Part shown: piece by piece, positions 16,957 to 27,100 of the stretch
How the letters are laid out: each line of letters opens with the position of its first letter
How positions within the stretch are numbered: position 1 is the stretch's first letter
NCBI RefSeq assembly: GCF_011074885.1
Contig: NC_054689.1
Location: 124,001 to 188,000 of the forward strand
Source of the DNA: Brettanomyces bruxellensis
Lineage: Eukaryota > Ascomycota > Pichiomycetes > Pichiales > Pichiaceae
DNA length: 64,000 nt
Direction: 5' to 3'
The notes under the pieces: model-generated
What the model was told of the DNA's origin: nothing
What the model saw: only the letters and a program-made list of their open reading frames with translations
The model's database searches: none
Made by a program: the position numbers and the translations under genes

Positions 16957-19659
16957 ATGAGTGACAAGCCACATAATCAATATGCGTGCACACGGTGCCG
17001 GAGGTTGAAGAAAAAGTGTTCGAAGGAGTTTCCAAAGTGTGCAAACTGCCGCAAGCAGAATAAAGTGTGTGAATATGTGGAAAGAAAAAACAAGAGGAAG
17101 CGTCCACAACCGGGAAACGGGCCGAGTAAAAATGGCAGTATTTTGAATGGGAGCGGATTCAGTGGAACAGAGCCTCCAGAAAATAACAATGCACAAATTC
17201 ATACACAAAATAACAATAATGAAAATAATCATCTTGGTAGTGGTGGAGCAAATCTGGCTGCAATGCCGGTAATCGCGGGGAACGTTCTTCCTCCGATCTC
17301 GGGGTTGCCGCAGAGATCGGACAACTTTTTGCGCGCCTTCCAAGCGCCTCTGCCATTGCAGCCGCAGGCCTCGCAGTCGCCGCTTGGTGCTCTCACCACA
17401 GCTGCGCCCGGCCAACCTGCGCGCGCCACCAGTATTTTTTCTGCGCCCGGTGCGCTCTCCACCATGGGTCCGCCTTCCATTATTTCAGCACCAGGCGCAG
17501 GCTCTGTCATTGGCGCAACAAACGGGCCTCCGCACCCGGGTTCCATCGCGGGCTCCGCGGCTTCCACAACGCTGCTCCCACCGCTGGGCATCTACTCTAT
17601 GCGCCAGCAGCAGTCGGCGCTCCGCGGCACTCAGAAGGCGCCAGCGCCAGCGCTCAACAACATTAACAGCGCAGGTGACGGTACGCTTCCGCGCATCCCG
17701 CCGGTGCTCCCACTTCCACCAGCGCTCTCCTCCTCGTTGCCCCAGATATCACCAATGGGCCGTGGCACAGCCTCGTTCGATTCAAGCACCACTTTTAGTA
17801 GCAGCGTGATGCAAAATGCCAACAATGCATCTTTGGTGTCGTCGTCGATATCTTCGCAGACGCCTGACGGCAAGGAGGTGGGTGCGAGCGCGAGCTCCGG
17901 CGGTGGCGCCGGCGCAAATGCCAACATCGGCGCTCACGCGCAAGCCGCACCTGTCTCCTCGATGGTGAACACCGATGAGGCCTGCGAGAAGTCGGCGTCT
18001 GCGGCTCTCACGGCGTCCGCCGAGTCTAGCGCGCATCCTGCGCTTAATGCGCCCGCAACCTCCGGAGCGCCTTTGGCGCATGCGGCAGCCGCACAAAATT
18101 CTCCGGAGGCGCGGATTTTTGCGAGCCGGTTCACAAGTTCGCAAACCGCGCCCGGAGTCCGGCGGTTCAAAAAACCTCGGTTGGGCTCTCCGGATGTCAG
18201 CGGATTTATTTCAAGCATGAAAACACACAAGCCAATTTCTCCGCAGACGAACTTCAGCGCATCGTTTCGGCCGCTTGGATCCGCAAGCCGCTCCGAAGAT
18301 TCCTGCAACACAGAAATTGTGCGCAGCATGATCGGCCTGGAGACGGCGCACATGATCGAGCCGTCGAGCGAGCCGACGCGCACGGTGATGGCGGCTGCGC
18401 TGGACGCGTACTTTGCGCACACGCAGCGCGAGTATCCGTTCTTGGAGGAGAAGGTTGTGCGGCGGCGTGCGCACTCGTTGCACTTTGCCGGAGAGCCATC
18501 GGGGCCTGCGCTAGCAGCTGCACCAACCGCAGAGCTCCTGCTGGTGCTTGCTCTAGGGTGCCGCGTGCTGGAGTCGGCGGGCACCGCCTCGAAGGTGCAG
18601 CGGTATCCGGAGTTCTTCATCCGGCGCGCGCAGAAGACGCTTGAAGGCCCCGGCATTGCGCTCACGGGCGTGGAGGCGGTGCGCATCCTTGCTCTCTACT
18701 GCGCGTACTTGGTGTACGGGACGCAGATCGCGCACTGCTGGATGGCGGTGGGTGCGCTGGGTCGGCTGGTGCTGTCGGCCAACCTGCACCGGCGCCCCGG
18801 CGCCAACGTGCGCGTGCTCTTCGCCGCGTACTCGCTCGACCGCATGGTGTCGTTGACGCTCGGCCGCCCAGTTTGCATCGGCGACGACGACGTCGACGCG
18901 TCGCTACCGCTTCGCAGGCGCGAGGAGTCGCAGGCGGACATCGAGATCTCGAAGCGCATCATCGAGATGTACCGTGTGGAGGGATTGATCATGCAGAATA
19001 TCCATGCTGCGCGCGCCGTGGAGTCGTTCGGCACTGCGGAAGACCGCAGGGCGATCTATGATGCGCTCCGCAAGGAGGTTGAGGCATGGTACGGGCGCTG
19101 CAGGGGCTACCGGGCGCAGCTGGCGAAGAGTGCACTGAGCGGGATGCAGGGCGGGATGCCGGGCGCGGCGCGCACCCCGATGCACAACCCCACCGCGTGG
19201 TTCAACGCGGAGTACTACAACCTGCTAATCGCGCTATACAAGCCGTGCCGGTTGTGTGCGCACCCTGCGCCCGAGATAATGGACCTTTTGGGCCGCTGCG
19301 CATTGCAGGCCTTGTCCTTCTCCTACAGCATTTATACCTCTACCTGGTTCCCCTGCAGCTGGGTCATTTTTTACCGTTTTCTTTCCGCAAACAGGGTCTT
19401 ACTCTACTGCTTGTGCCACCGTTGCATCGACCTGCTGCAGGTGCGCACGAATCTTCCGCTTGCGCGCGAGATGCTCGACTATTTTGCGAGTACTTGGCCG
19501 TATGCGTCGCAGTTGGCGACGGTTCTGGCAAAAGTGGCGTGCTGCCTGGATGATGTTGCCCAGATTAGGCAACTCGCCGTGAAGTACCAGCGGATCTTGA
19601 CGGATAACTCGGTAAACTTGTGGGTGGAGGACGTGGGGTATTTGGATTGTCGCAGTTGA
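16957..19659 (+). CDS. Zn(II)2Cys6 fungal transcription factor
   Basis: A 900-residue Gal4-class regulator. The zinc cluster is at the extreme N-terminus, with Cys at 11, 14, 21, 28, 31 and 38 (spacing 2-6-6-2-6), followed by the basic linker ERKNKRKRP. Residues about 65-480 are low complexity (Ala, Ser, Pro, Gly, Asn) with no fold visible. From about 480 to 720 the fungal-specific 'middle homology' domain is recognisable: ALDAYFAHTQREYPFLEE, then AELLLVLALGCRVLES, HCWMAVGALGRLVLSANLH, LFAAYSLDRMVSLTLGRPVCI and DDDVDASLPL. It should bind CGG-containing DNA and activate or repress unknown targets. The body is strikingly GC-rich: bases 18841-18900 hold 41 G or C of 60, against 26 of 60 at 24181-24240 in CUZ1, while its zinc-cluster part is ordinary. 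I cannot name an orthologue. Confidence 0.9.
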   Translation: MSDKPHNQYACTRCRRLKKKCSKEFPKCANCRKQNKVCEYVERKNKRKRPQPGNGPSKNGSILNGSGFSGTEPPENNNAQIHTQNNNNENNHLGSGGANLAAMPVIAGNVLPPISGLPQRSDNFLRAFQAPLPLQPQASQSPLGALTTAAPGQPARATSIFSAPGALSTMGPPSIISAPGAGSVIGATNGPPHPGSIAGSAASTTLLPPLGIYSMRQQQSALRGTQKAPAPALNNINSAGDGTLPRIPPVLPLPPALSSSLPQISPMGRGTASFDSSTTFSSSVMQNANNASLVSSSISSQTPDGKEVGASASSGGGAGANANIGAHAQAAPVSSMVNTDEACEKSASAALTASAESSAHPALNAPATSGAPLAHAAAAQNSPEARIFASRFTSSQTAPGVRRFKKPRLGSPDVSGFISSMKTHKPISPQTNFSASFRPLGSASRSEDSCNTEIVRSMIGLETAHMIEPSSEPTRTVMAAALDAYFAHTQREYPFLEEKVVRRRAHSLHFAGEPSGPALAAAPTAELLLVLALGCRVLESAGTASKVQRYPEFFIRRAQKTLEGPGIALTGVEAVRILALYCAYLVYGTQIAHCWMAVGALGRLVLSANLHRRPGANVRVLFAAYSLDRMVSLTLGRPVCIGDDDVDASLPLRRREESQADIEISKRIIEMYRVEGLIMQNIHAARAVESFGTAEDRRAIYDALRKEVEAWYGRCRGYRAQLAKSALSGMQGGMPGAARTPMHNPTAWFNAEYYNLLIALYKPCRLCAHPAPEIMDLLGRCALQALSFSYSIYTSTWFPCSWVIFYRFLSANRVLLYCLCHRCIDLLQVRTNLPLAREMLDYFASTWPYASQLATVLAKVACCLDDVAQIRQLAVKYQRILTDNSVNLWVEDVGYLDCRS

Positions 19660-21722
19660 TTGAAAGGGGTGGGATGTGAATGAATGAGAATATGTATAAA
19701 GTAATAGAAATGAAAACTAGTATGAGAAAGAAGTGGAATTAGTATGATATAGGAAGAAGAGTATGTATGATGTAGGAAGTGGAAATTAGTATGAATGGAA
19801 TTTGGTATGATATAGGAAGTCATGAAATATGAGATAGGAGTGGAAATATCTATGAGGTAGGAGGAATATCTATGGGGTAGGAAGGGTTAATATGAGATAA
19901 GGAAATTTGTATGTGATAATAGTTATGAAAATTACTATGCGATAGCAAGAGAATACACCAAAGCAAAGAAAGGGAATTCTCCCGACACTACACACTACAA
20001 CAGGATGTGCATAAATATCAATCTTATTCGTTGCAATGAAATCTCTCAGCCTTTCAGAAAAGAACACAACCCGGCACGGATTGTAATATTTATGTTATTT
20101 TCAAAGTGGCACCCACTACTCTATGAAGTTTTCGTTATCTGGTATATTGAGTGTTTCAAGGCTAAACAGTATAAAACCAAAACAACTGATGAACTAAATG
20201 GAAATGCACATCAAGACTTTTTGGAATAAGCAAAGCAAAGCAGTTATCTAAACTCAACTGTGGACGAATCTAATAGAAAAGTCTGTCAAAACAATAGAGG
20301 CATAAACAAAGAAGTTCTGAGTATACCATCGAATAAGAAAAGCAACGACAACTGTAAAGCTAAGATGTCCTCATGTGCTCATACTGAAACATAGAATTTA
20401 AAAATAAACCTGGTACAACTTCAGCAGGGTTTTAAACTTCAGCAGGGTCTTAAACTTCAGAAACTTCTGAACCACCGAGGATTTTAGAGTTATCAGATTA
20501 GTACGGTCTTTCGATATTCATCGTAGTATACAGCTTGTACATAAGATAGATGCAAGAGGATATCTCATCTTTATATAGTTTCTCTTCTTATACGACAACC
20601 TAGGCAGCAGACAATGCCCTGCTTGGAACCTTATTCTATACTTTTATTGTTTTGGCACCAACTCCAACATTAACTTCCATTGTTAGCAGATCAAAACGGT
20701 TAAGATACCAAGGCCAATGCAGTATACGTCTGTGGTACATGTCTCCATATGGCAAGACTTTGAAATACAATGCTTCATACCATCTTCCTATTGGCAATTA
20801 TGCACATGTTGTACACTGCAGAGAAGTTATGCGGCAGTTTGTGAAAATAGAGCATAGAGCGTAATAACTGAAACAGAGAATATTCACATTAAAGAAAAAG
20901 CCGACCAACCATAAGGAATAATAGACTAGAATGTTTCAGGCAGCCATATTCCTATAAGCAAGATGAGTAGATAAGTGCCATTACTGAAAGTGGCAGTTGG
21001 ATTTGAAAGGATAAATTTAGAGCTGAAAATTACAAGTAATGAAAGAATGAATGATGCAAGTACACTGACTGAAGAAACAAGCATTACCTATCCGCTTCAC
21101 ACCCAATACTAAGTACAGACCGTCAACATAATATTGCTGAAATATTGCACTAATATTACGTAAGAATACCTCCGGCAATTACCACCTAATGCTTTCCAAG
21201 ACCAGTCTCTGAAAACCTCTTACAACCAGTAAATTTGCGTTAATATATACAAGTATTAATAAGTGAAACAGAAAATGCATTCACCATGCACCCAAATCAC
21301 TTTTATTCCATCCTCCTACCCAAATGTACCTTCTACCCTGTTAAATATTAAGCATAGCACAAATCAGGTCTTCGGCGAGAAACTTTTTCACCCCTCTTTT
21401 TTTTTTGCTTGCCGGCACAATCACTTTCCGGCTTATCTCTTTCTTCCTACAGGCTAAATTCCATACACTAAATGAATTAAGTATCTGACGATCATAGGCC
21501 AACCAATTTAACCCAAGCTTTGATAAAACCTTTCAGAAAGTTACCAGATATCTTTCCACCCGTCTATTTGAAGTTCCATTATCCGATACTTTATGTGACT
21601 CGAGGATTCGAGACGATAACTACAACAAGCAAAGTATCCAAGTTGTATTACATTTGAGAACTGCCAATACATACAGGTTCATCGAACTGCCTCGAAGTAA
21701 TTGAATCAAATTTTCACGAAAT
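19660..21722. other. Long spacer between Zn2Cys6 gene and ELA1
   Basis: About 2.06 kb. Bases 19690-19960 are a purine-rich, degenerate repeat built on GTATGATATAGGAAG (near-copies at 19742-19756, 19766-19779 and 19805-19819). The remainder is AT-rich without codon structure, tRNA boxes or snoRNA box pairs that I could find. The short open frames here are not convincing. Confidence 0.55.
19690..19960 (+). repeat. Degenerate GTATGATATAGGAAG repeat
   Basis: About a dozen imperfect copies of a word of the type (g)tatga(ga)tataggaagt follow the stop of the Zn2Cys6 gene, giving strong purine bias on the plus strand. Unit spacing is irregular (about 20-40 bases). It is probably a decayed tandem repeat in a 3' region. 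Confidence 0.5.
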
Positions 21723-22559
21723 ATGGACAAACAGCGACATCAGAAATTCCCGTCGTTGGTATTTCTCGCAACTCTCAAATGCATTGAAAATGTGCATCTC
21801 ATCACAGATGTTGGCACTACACCGTATCATCTTGTTGAGCCAGTGTTGAAGAAGAAAACTGCAAAGGCACTACGGCAGATAGAGCTGAAATCACCCCACT
21901 TGGTTTCCCAATCGGATCCAATATGGCAATCACTTATAGCAAGGGAATTCCCAAACAGGCCTTTAGTTGTTGAGCAGATGAGTTCCGGGAGAAAAGTCAG
22001 GGTCCCGTCAAGACAACTTTATGAAAAGTATGCGAGGGAAAAAGAGGAGCAGCAAAAAGAGGCCACGCGGACCTTTAAGCAGCTGACAAGACTGATGAAT
22101 AAGGAGAAGGAGAAACACAAGGTTAAGACAATAGACCACGCTATGCTACCCAAAAGAGGCATGCGACTACTAGGCACCAGTGCACCAAAGCCCGTCTTCA
22201 AAAGCAGGCTTTTGGAAAAGGCCAGGCATCAGAATAAGATGAGAAACAGGTATCTTCTATCTGCAATCAAAAAGCCAAAGAGGAGTTTGAAAGGTGGCCT
22301 GATGAGCAAGAATGCTCCATTTAGCCCGCCAAAGTCATTTTCCCGCCCAATCAGAGTTCCAAGAAAGACTTTTATAAACATCACAGATGATTCTGTTCGA
22401 CTCAGAGCTCCATATCCACAGCTGATACCCAAAAAACGACGGCCAGCTAATTTGAGTCCTCCATTGAGAAACGCTAGTCTCACTTCGCAACCCAAGCATA
22501 AAAAGTCCAAGGTCTACATCTACAGCACACAGAAAAGTGGCTATGAGGCCCATAACTAG
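21723..22559 (+). CDS. ELA1: Elongin A homologue (Ela1)
   Basis: A 278-residue basic protein. The N-terminal third matches yeast Ela1/Elongin A: SLVFLATLKCIENVHLITDV (elongin-C-binding BC box and the NINLITSVG-like strand), then PYHLVEPVLKKKTAKALRQIE (F-box-like helix pair), then SPHLVSQSDPIWQSLIAREFPN. Residues about 80-160 are a charged helix (REKEEQQKEATRTFKQLTRL), and the rest is Lys, Arg and Pro rich. In yeast Ela1 binds elongin C (Elc1) and Cul3 in a ubiquitin ligase that degrades stalled RNA polymerase II. It is shorter than the 379-residue S. cerevisiae protein, mainly in the poorly conserved tail. The first ATG agrees with the conserved start region. Confidence 0.85.
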   Translation: MDKQRHQKFPSLVFLATLKCIENVHLITDVGTTPYHLVEPVLKKKTAKALRQIELKSPHLVSQSDPIWQSLIAREFPNRPLVVEQMSSGRKVRVPSRQLYEKYAREKEEQQKEATRTFKQLTRLMNKEKEKHKVKTIDHAMLPKRGMRLLGTSAPKPVFKSRLLEKARHQNKMRNRYLLSAIKKPKRSLKGGLMSKNAPFSPPKSFSRPIRVPRKTFINITDDSVRLRAPYPQLIPKKRRPANLSPPLRNASLTSQPKHKKSKVYIYSTQKSGYEAHN

Positions 22560-22855
22560 ACTGCGGCCATCTTTCCCACATATAACTATATAGAAATACA
22601 GTCGTGTGTATTTTTTGCATTTCTTGGGACGGGGAGTGTGGTTTTGTGCATTCCGGAGTTAAACTCTATGCTTCCAGAACTTCACACCTTTCTTGGTTCT
22701 ACTTGCTCCCACGATCATACTTTACCTCTTTTCTATCCGACAACTGCTGCCGATTCATAATATTGAATGCACATTGCATTCACAGTACTATAGAGCGTGC
22801 CGGCATACCATTACATCAATATATCATTTATAAATGCGTTGTAAAATTCCCCCAA

Positions 22856-23752
22856 TCAATCTTTCTCCACTAACCTCCTTTTCTTGTATCCGCGGGCGTC
22901 GATTTTGATATTTGTAGGAGCATCTTTCCTCTTCAACGACCAATCATTCTGCTCTAAACTGTTATCAATGAGTCCCCCATCTCCACTTACCGCAATCACT
23001 TGCTTATACGACTTAATCCGAAGTCTTCCGGATAAAAGCACATCCAAACTCCAGTCCTTAAACGCCTGACTAGCCCGATTGCGGTCCAATCCCATAAATT
23101 CAAGCAAAACAGAAACATCACAGTAAGCTCTTGCACGTGATCTTTCCTCAAACGTTATCCCACTGGTGCACAATAAGCCACGTGATCGCGATGCTCTTAT
23201 AAGCTGCTTGATATTCGATATAGCCTGTGCTCTGGCATGTGTGCCACTTTCTAAAATGTCAGAGTATTTAATCTCAAAGTGTATACCTTTCTCGGTCGCA
23301 GCACCAATTGTTTTATGCTTCAAATAGCACGGTAGTCTTTCCCGGTAGTTGAACGTGATTATATCCACCTCCAAATTCGTGATTGCCAACTGCAATGCAC
23401 GCTCTGTCTGTGGTTCCACAGCCACAATATCGAAAACCTGCTGAAACTTTGTGATGTTTTGACATTGTGATGGATCGTCAATCTTCAATGTTATCCGACT
23501 ATATATCTTCAGCCTTCCTTTAAACTCCGGGAAATCCTTATCAACGTTAATAGGATTCACCTTTTGTATATCTCCGGGCATATGTTTGTTAATCGTGCCG
23601 GAAGTCCACTTGGGTTCGAAGTTCAATGCAATATGTGTATATCCAAGCTGTTCTAGCACTGCCAGGCAACCTTTAAGTTTGTTGAGTTCCCTTGCCCCTG
23701 GAAACACGTCAAAGTCATCCTGTGGGTAAACCACGTTCAAATCGCAGATCAT
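22856..23752 (-). CDS. RPP1: RNase P/MRP protein subunit Rpp1
   Basis: A 298-residue protein matching the Rpp1/p30 TIM-barrel family. The N-terminus MICDLNVVYP is the family start, LEQLGYTHIALNF follows at about 34-46, FDIVAVEPQTERALQLAI at about 107-124, and VDIITFNYRERLPCYLKHKTIGAATEKGIHFEIKY (about 129-163) is the conserved core. ARAQAISNIKQLIRASRSRGLLCTSG and a final ILLEFMGLD-type helix complete the barrel. It acts in tRNA 5'-end maturation and in pre-rRNA processing. Length agrees with yeast (293). It is transcribed divergently from CUZ1 across a 427-base promoter. Confidence 0.93.
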   Translation of the reverse strand: MICDLNVVYPQDDFDVFPGARELNKLKGCLAVLEQLGYTHIALNFEPKWTSGTINKHMPGDIQKVNPINVDKDFPEFKGRLKIYSRITLKIDDPSQCQNITKFQQVFDIVAVEPQTERALQLAITNLEVDIITFNYRERLPCYLKHKTIGAATEKGIHFEIKYSDILESGTHARAQAISNIKQLIRASRSRGLLCTSGITFEERSRARAYCDVSVLLEFMGLDRNRASQAFKDWSLDVLLSGRLRIKSYKQVIAVSGDGGLIDNSLEQNDWSLKRKDAPTNIKIDARGYKKRRLVEKD

Positions 23753-24000
23753 TTGCTAATGAACTTAATTGGTCTTTGTGTGCACCTTATCCCTAGTTTT
23801 GTTCGAAAGAATACGCTTCAGCACTAACTTGCAAGCATAGAAAAGATATGCAAGACGAAGAAATGTAGTGAAAATTTTAGAACACTAACATCCTTACACT
23901 ACTCCAGGATCTTCTTCTTTTTTCGCCCTCTCTTTTTTTCTTCCGCCCATAATTCTCTGCTTCTTTCCAGTGCCTTCTACCGACGCGACTAATTTGTCAG

Positions 24001-24009
24001 CGTGGCAAA
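24001..24009 (+). promoter_or_regulatory. CUZ1: PACE-like Rpn4 site upstream of CUZ1
   Basis: CGTGGCAAA matches 8 of 9 bases of the proteasome-associated control element GGTGGCAAA. It lies 171-179 bases before the CUZ1 ATG and 33 bases before a TATA element. Cuz1 works with Cdc48 and the proteasome, and Rpn4 controls that regulon in S. cerevisiae, so the position makes sense. Confidence 0.42.
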
Positions 24010-24041
24010 TGCGGCAAAACGACAGATTACGAAATCTGGAG

Positions 24042-24049
24042 TATAAATA
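24042..24049 (+). promoter_or_regulatory. CUZ1: TATA element of CUZ1
   Basis: TATAAATA lies about 131-138 bases upstream of the CUZ1 start codon, a normal distance for a yeast TATA box, and just downstream of the PACE-like site. Confidence 0.5.
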
Positions 24050-24179
24050 ATGCTCTATTTTCTTGACAGGAATGTCTGTTCTGTACTACAAACTTCCACA
24101 GTTACCAGAAGCATTCTTACCATTGGCATATACTAATATTTACAAAATCACACAAAATATATATTGAAACGATCCAAAA

Positions 24180-25097
24180 ATGACTACAATACACGAGCAG
24201 GGAATGCTTGATATTGGCAAACACTGCTGCATTTGTCGAAGGCTTGATTTCCTTCCATACACATGTCCAAAGTGTTCGATGTCATTTTGCAATGAGCATC
24301 GCAAGCAATTTAACGAGCACAAATGCATAGTTCAAATGAGGAAAAAGCGGACGGATGGTGATAATAAGAATATTGATACCAGCAAATTACCCCCAGCATC
24401 ATCTCTTTTCCCCGATGTTGAGAAAATGAGGAGGGATGCGAATGAAAAGGCAAAGCATCAACACAAAAAGGGGGCATATCTGTTTGGAAGACGTCTAGGG
24501 ACATCGAAGGATGAGAAAAATACGAAATCACAAAGCACAAAGCCAATTACGGGTGTGGAGTCGGCTTTGTTTAGACTTAAAACTTTTATGGGAAAGCATG
24601 GAGGTGCACATAACAGCTCAAGTGGCAAGTTGCACGGCAAAAGTAAACTCCTGTGTCTTTATTCCGGATTTTCGGGTAAGCAGTCTTCAACTCAGCGCCT
24701 AGTATCATTGGCAAGACTTAAAAAAGCGGCTAAAGGTGATAACCGTGTTTCTTCTTCTCAAAGAATATATGTGCACTGTATTTATATTGACCCAAATGCA
24801 AGCAAAAAGCATGATCAGGTTCCATTATTCTGCTCTAAGGCATGGCCAGTCGGTCGCATGCTTGATAGTTTCTCGGATTTGATGAGGATTAAAAACGTTA
24901 ACAACATGTCGACTGATGAATCACAAAAACTGACCGTCTTTAGAGCTCGCAGATATGGTGAGAAGGCTGCAAAGGATGCCGCCTCTCTTGCGGACAAAGA
25001 TTTTGTTTACATTCCATCAAATGGAAGAGTAAATAAGGAAATACAGGATTTGGACACCGTATATATCGTCAGAGGAGCAGAGAATATGAAGAAGTGA
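24180..25097 (+). CDS. CUZ1: AN1-zinc-finger, Cdc48-associated protein Cuz1
   Basis: A 305-residue protein with an N-terminal AN1-type zinc finger: Cys16, Cys19, Cys29, Cys32, Cys37, His40, His47 and Cys49, spaced as in the family. A long basic linker follows. The C-terminal half is ubiquitin-like: RIYVHCIYIDPNASKKHDQVPLF, WPVGRMLDSFSDLMRIKN and KLTVFRARRYGEKAAKDAASLADKDFVYIPSNG. This two-domain layout is that of yeast Cuz1 (human ZFAND1), which binds Cdc48 and the proteasome and delivers ubiquitinated proteins, notably under arsenite stress. It is slightly longer than S. cerevisiae Cuz1 (274). The promoter carries a PACE-like site, in line with proteasome co-regulation. Confidence 0.9.
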   Translation: MTTIHEQGMLDIGKHCCICRRLDFLPYTCPKCSMSFCNEHRKQFNEHKCIVQMRKKRTDGDNKNIDTSKLPPASSLFPDVEKMRRDANEKAKHQHKKGAYLFGRRLGTSKDEKNTKSQSTKPITGVESALFRLKTFMGKHGGAHNSSSGKLHGKSKLLCLYSGFSGKQSSTQRLVSLARLKKAAKGDNRVSSSQRIYVHCIYIDPNASKKHDQVPLFCSKAWPVGRMLDSFSDLMRIKNVNNMSTDESQKLTVFRARRYGEKAAKDAASLADKDFVYIPSNGRVNKEIQDLDTVYIVRGAENMKK

Positions 25098-26593
25098 GAG
25101 GAGTATTGGAAGTTTTCTACTACTTCATGTTTATATCTTATAATTTTGCTAATAGACATCTATAAACTGTTTTCTTGTAATCATTGCTTATAAATGTAAC
25201 ACAAATGTGGCCTGGAGGCATGTGCATTGTCTTTTGTAAATGAAATGGAAAATGTGCTTTATGTAGTCAGACTGAATCAGCAGCGAGTATTCGGCTAATC
25301 GGCGCGTCAATCGACCGCATATTAGTTTCTTTCTACTTTCCGTGAAGAGTCGAAGATGAAACCTCATAGGATTTGCATTAAGCAATGAGTTATGGATAGC
25401 CAATTATTGCGAAATTACCAATCCGCTTGCCTGAAACCAAGAAACAATATCGAAGAGGATAAAGGGAATAAATTCCAAATTATAAGTGGTAGTCCTAGGA
25501 TTATCAGCTTTGTCTCACTTTGCTAAACAGCAGTATGATCAAAGCACTTAGTTACTGGCAGCATTATTCCGAAGCAAAAATTCAATATCTGTATGGGCTT
25601 AGAGATAAAGGAATGAAAAATTTACTAGCTACATCCACAGAGTTCATAGAACATAAACATGGTTTGATTAATTTGGAGGCTTGGGTGCATATTGCACGAT
25701 GTTGTAGATGGTATTAAAGAAAGAGAAGGCATGACGTAATTCGTTAGAGATGCCATTACCGCGTTTTTGCTGGTTCAATAAAGTAGCTGAAATGGGATTT
25801 ACAAAAATGTCACCGCCCATTTGTATTATTGCATAGGTGCTACTGTCTAATTAATGATCATCTATTTCTCTGGGGTATGAAAAATCTAGCCATTTTTTTT
25901 CACCAGAACGATCTAAAAAAAAAAATACGTAATCAAAATGAGCCTAGCCCAAAATAATCAGCCGTGCGTACTAAACCAGTGTTCGAGATTGACACCCCAT
26001 GTTTTTCGCATTTTCGGAAGTAAGGAAACACCGATGGATACGACGATCTGCACCATCGAATTAAAGCACTACGGGAAAAAACACTAAAGCAAGAAAAATA
26101 ACAATTTATCCAAACCCAAATTTAAAACCTTTATTACCTAATTTTATGTACTTTATATAGAAGCAAAGAAAAATGAAAATGATTAACTCCGAAGGAGGTG
26201 GCGGAGTTTGTCGTTTAATCGGCTTCTGATTTTCTTTAACCAGCCCAACCGATTCAACAGCTAGCACCAACCATGAATATTTTCATATATTTATCTTAAT
26301 TTTATTTTCCCGGATGAGTTTTTGCCATGTGTTCACACCACATCGTAGAGCAAAAATCAAAGGTGAATAAATTCAATGCTAAAAGCCTGAAAAGAATCAT
26401 CCAGACTGTTTCACAATGCTATGAATATTCACCCATTTGGCGTAATCATTTCCGGTTTAATGCTGTATTTTCTGTTATTTTGTCCGCGCACTTCAATTTT
26501 GTTGGCGCCTTTGTAGCTGTCCTGTTACCAGATGCATCCAAGAGGCTTTGTCTTGAATTGGTGCTCTGTTTATGCTTTTCGTGTGCTGTTAGG
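25098..26593. other. Convergent spacer between CUZ1 and the ECL1-type gene
   Basis: About 1.5 kb receiving two 3' ends. Frames here lack family signatures. The plus-strand frame at 26327-26779 is mostly antisense to the ECL1-type gene. A TTCGAGAT word near 25983 resembles a tRNA B box, but no A box or cloverleaf can be built around it. Confidence 0.55.
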
Positions 26594-27100
26594 CTAATGC
26601 ATCGCCAGCCACTTTCTATAATTTTCCGATGCACAGCTGTCGAGAACGTTCGAAACGTTGGAAACAACATGCAAACTTCCGAAAGAGTGCGATTTGTCCA
26701 TTCTAACAGCACTTGCAGCATTAAGATCGAGGCTGTTACAATCCAAATCACCGGAATTCTTGCAAGAAGAGCACGATAGCATTGGCGATTCATAGCTCAA
26801 AGTCTTCGGCTCGGGTGTAGAGAGCACATTTCTGCTTATTCCGTGCACGTTTTGTGATGCGCAGTAAGAAATTGTGCTTCTAGGTAAAAATTGTGGCGTC
26901 AGAAGAGGTGATGTCACTTTAGGAATGAGGGCAGGCGTTGCTGAATCCTCCCCGTAGTATTGATTCATCGAGTTGCAAGCAGACAGAGATGGAGAAAAGC
27001 TCTGCTCTTCATCCAAACGGCGGCATTCCTCTGAGCAATAAACAGAGTTAGGAGCACACTGCTTGTCGCAAACGATGCAGAAATCCTCAAAGGCAGACAT
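26594..27100 (-). CDS. ECL1: ECL1-family zinc-binding lifespan regulator
   Basis: A 168-residue Ser-rich protein whose only clear domain is at the N-terminus: FEDFCIVCDKQCAPNSVYCSEECRRLDE, with Cys8, Cys11, Cys22 and Cys26 in a CxxC...CxxxC arrangement. This is the hallmark of the Ecl1 family (S. pombe Ecl1-3, S. cerevisiae YGR146C), small proteins that extend chronological lifespan and respond to nutrient or zinc limitation. The rest is Ser, Asn and Pro rich without structure, but the C-terminal SENYRKWLAMH looks like the short conserved tail of the longer members. ATG at 27100 is the only sensible start, eight codons before the first Cys. The family call is good; the function is from relatives. 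Confidence 0.78.
   Translation of the reverse strand: MSAFEDFCIVCDKQCAPNSVYCSEECRRLDEEQSFSPSLSACNSMNQYYGEDSATPALIPKVTSPLLTPQFLPRSTISYCASQNVHGISRNVLSTPEPKTLSYESPMLSCSSCKNSGDLDCNSLDLNAASAVRMDKSHSFGSLHVVSNVSNVLDSCASENYRKWLAMH

Larger units (their letters stand above)
23753..24179. other. Bidirectional promoter between RPP1 and CUZ1
   Basis: This 427-base spacer separates divergent starts. It contains a pyrimidine tract (23907-23945), a PACE-like Rpn4 site and a TATA element on the CUZ1 side, both listed separately. No gene fits in it. Confidence 0.65.

Noticed and set aside
17384..18686. Several long alternate-frame ORFs in the Zn2Cys6 gene
   Set aside because: GC-rich coding sequence has few stops, which opens other frames; none has a recognisable domain.
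25970..26000. TTCGAGAT word as a tRNA B box
   Set aside because: No A box, anticodon arm or acceptor stem can be formed around it.
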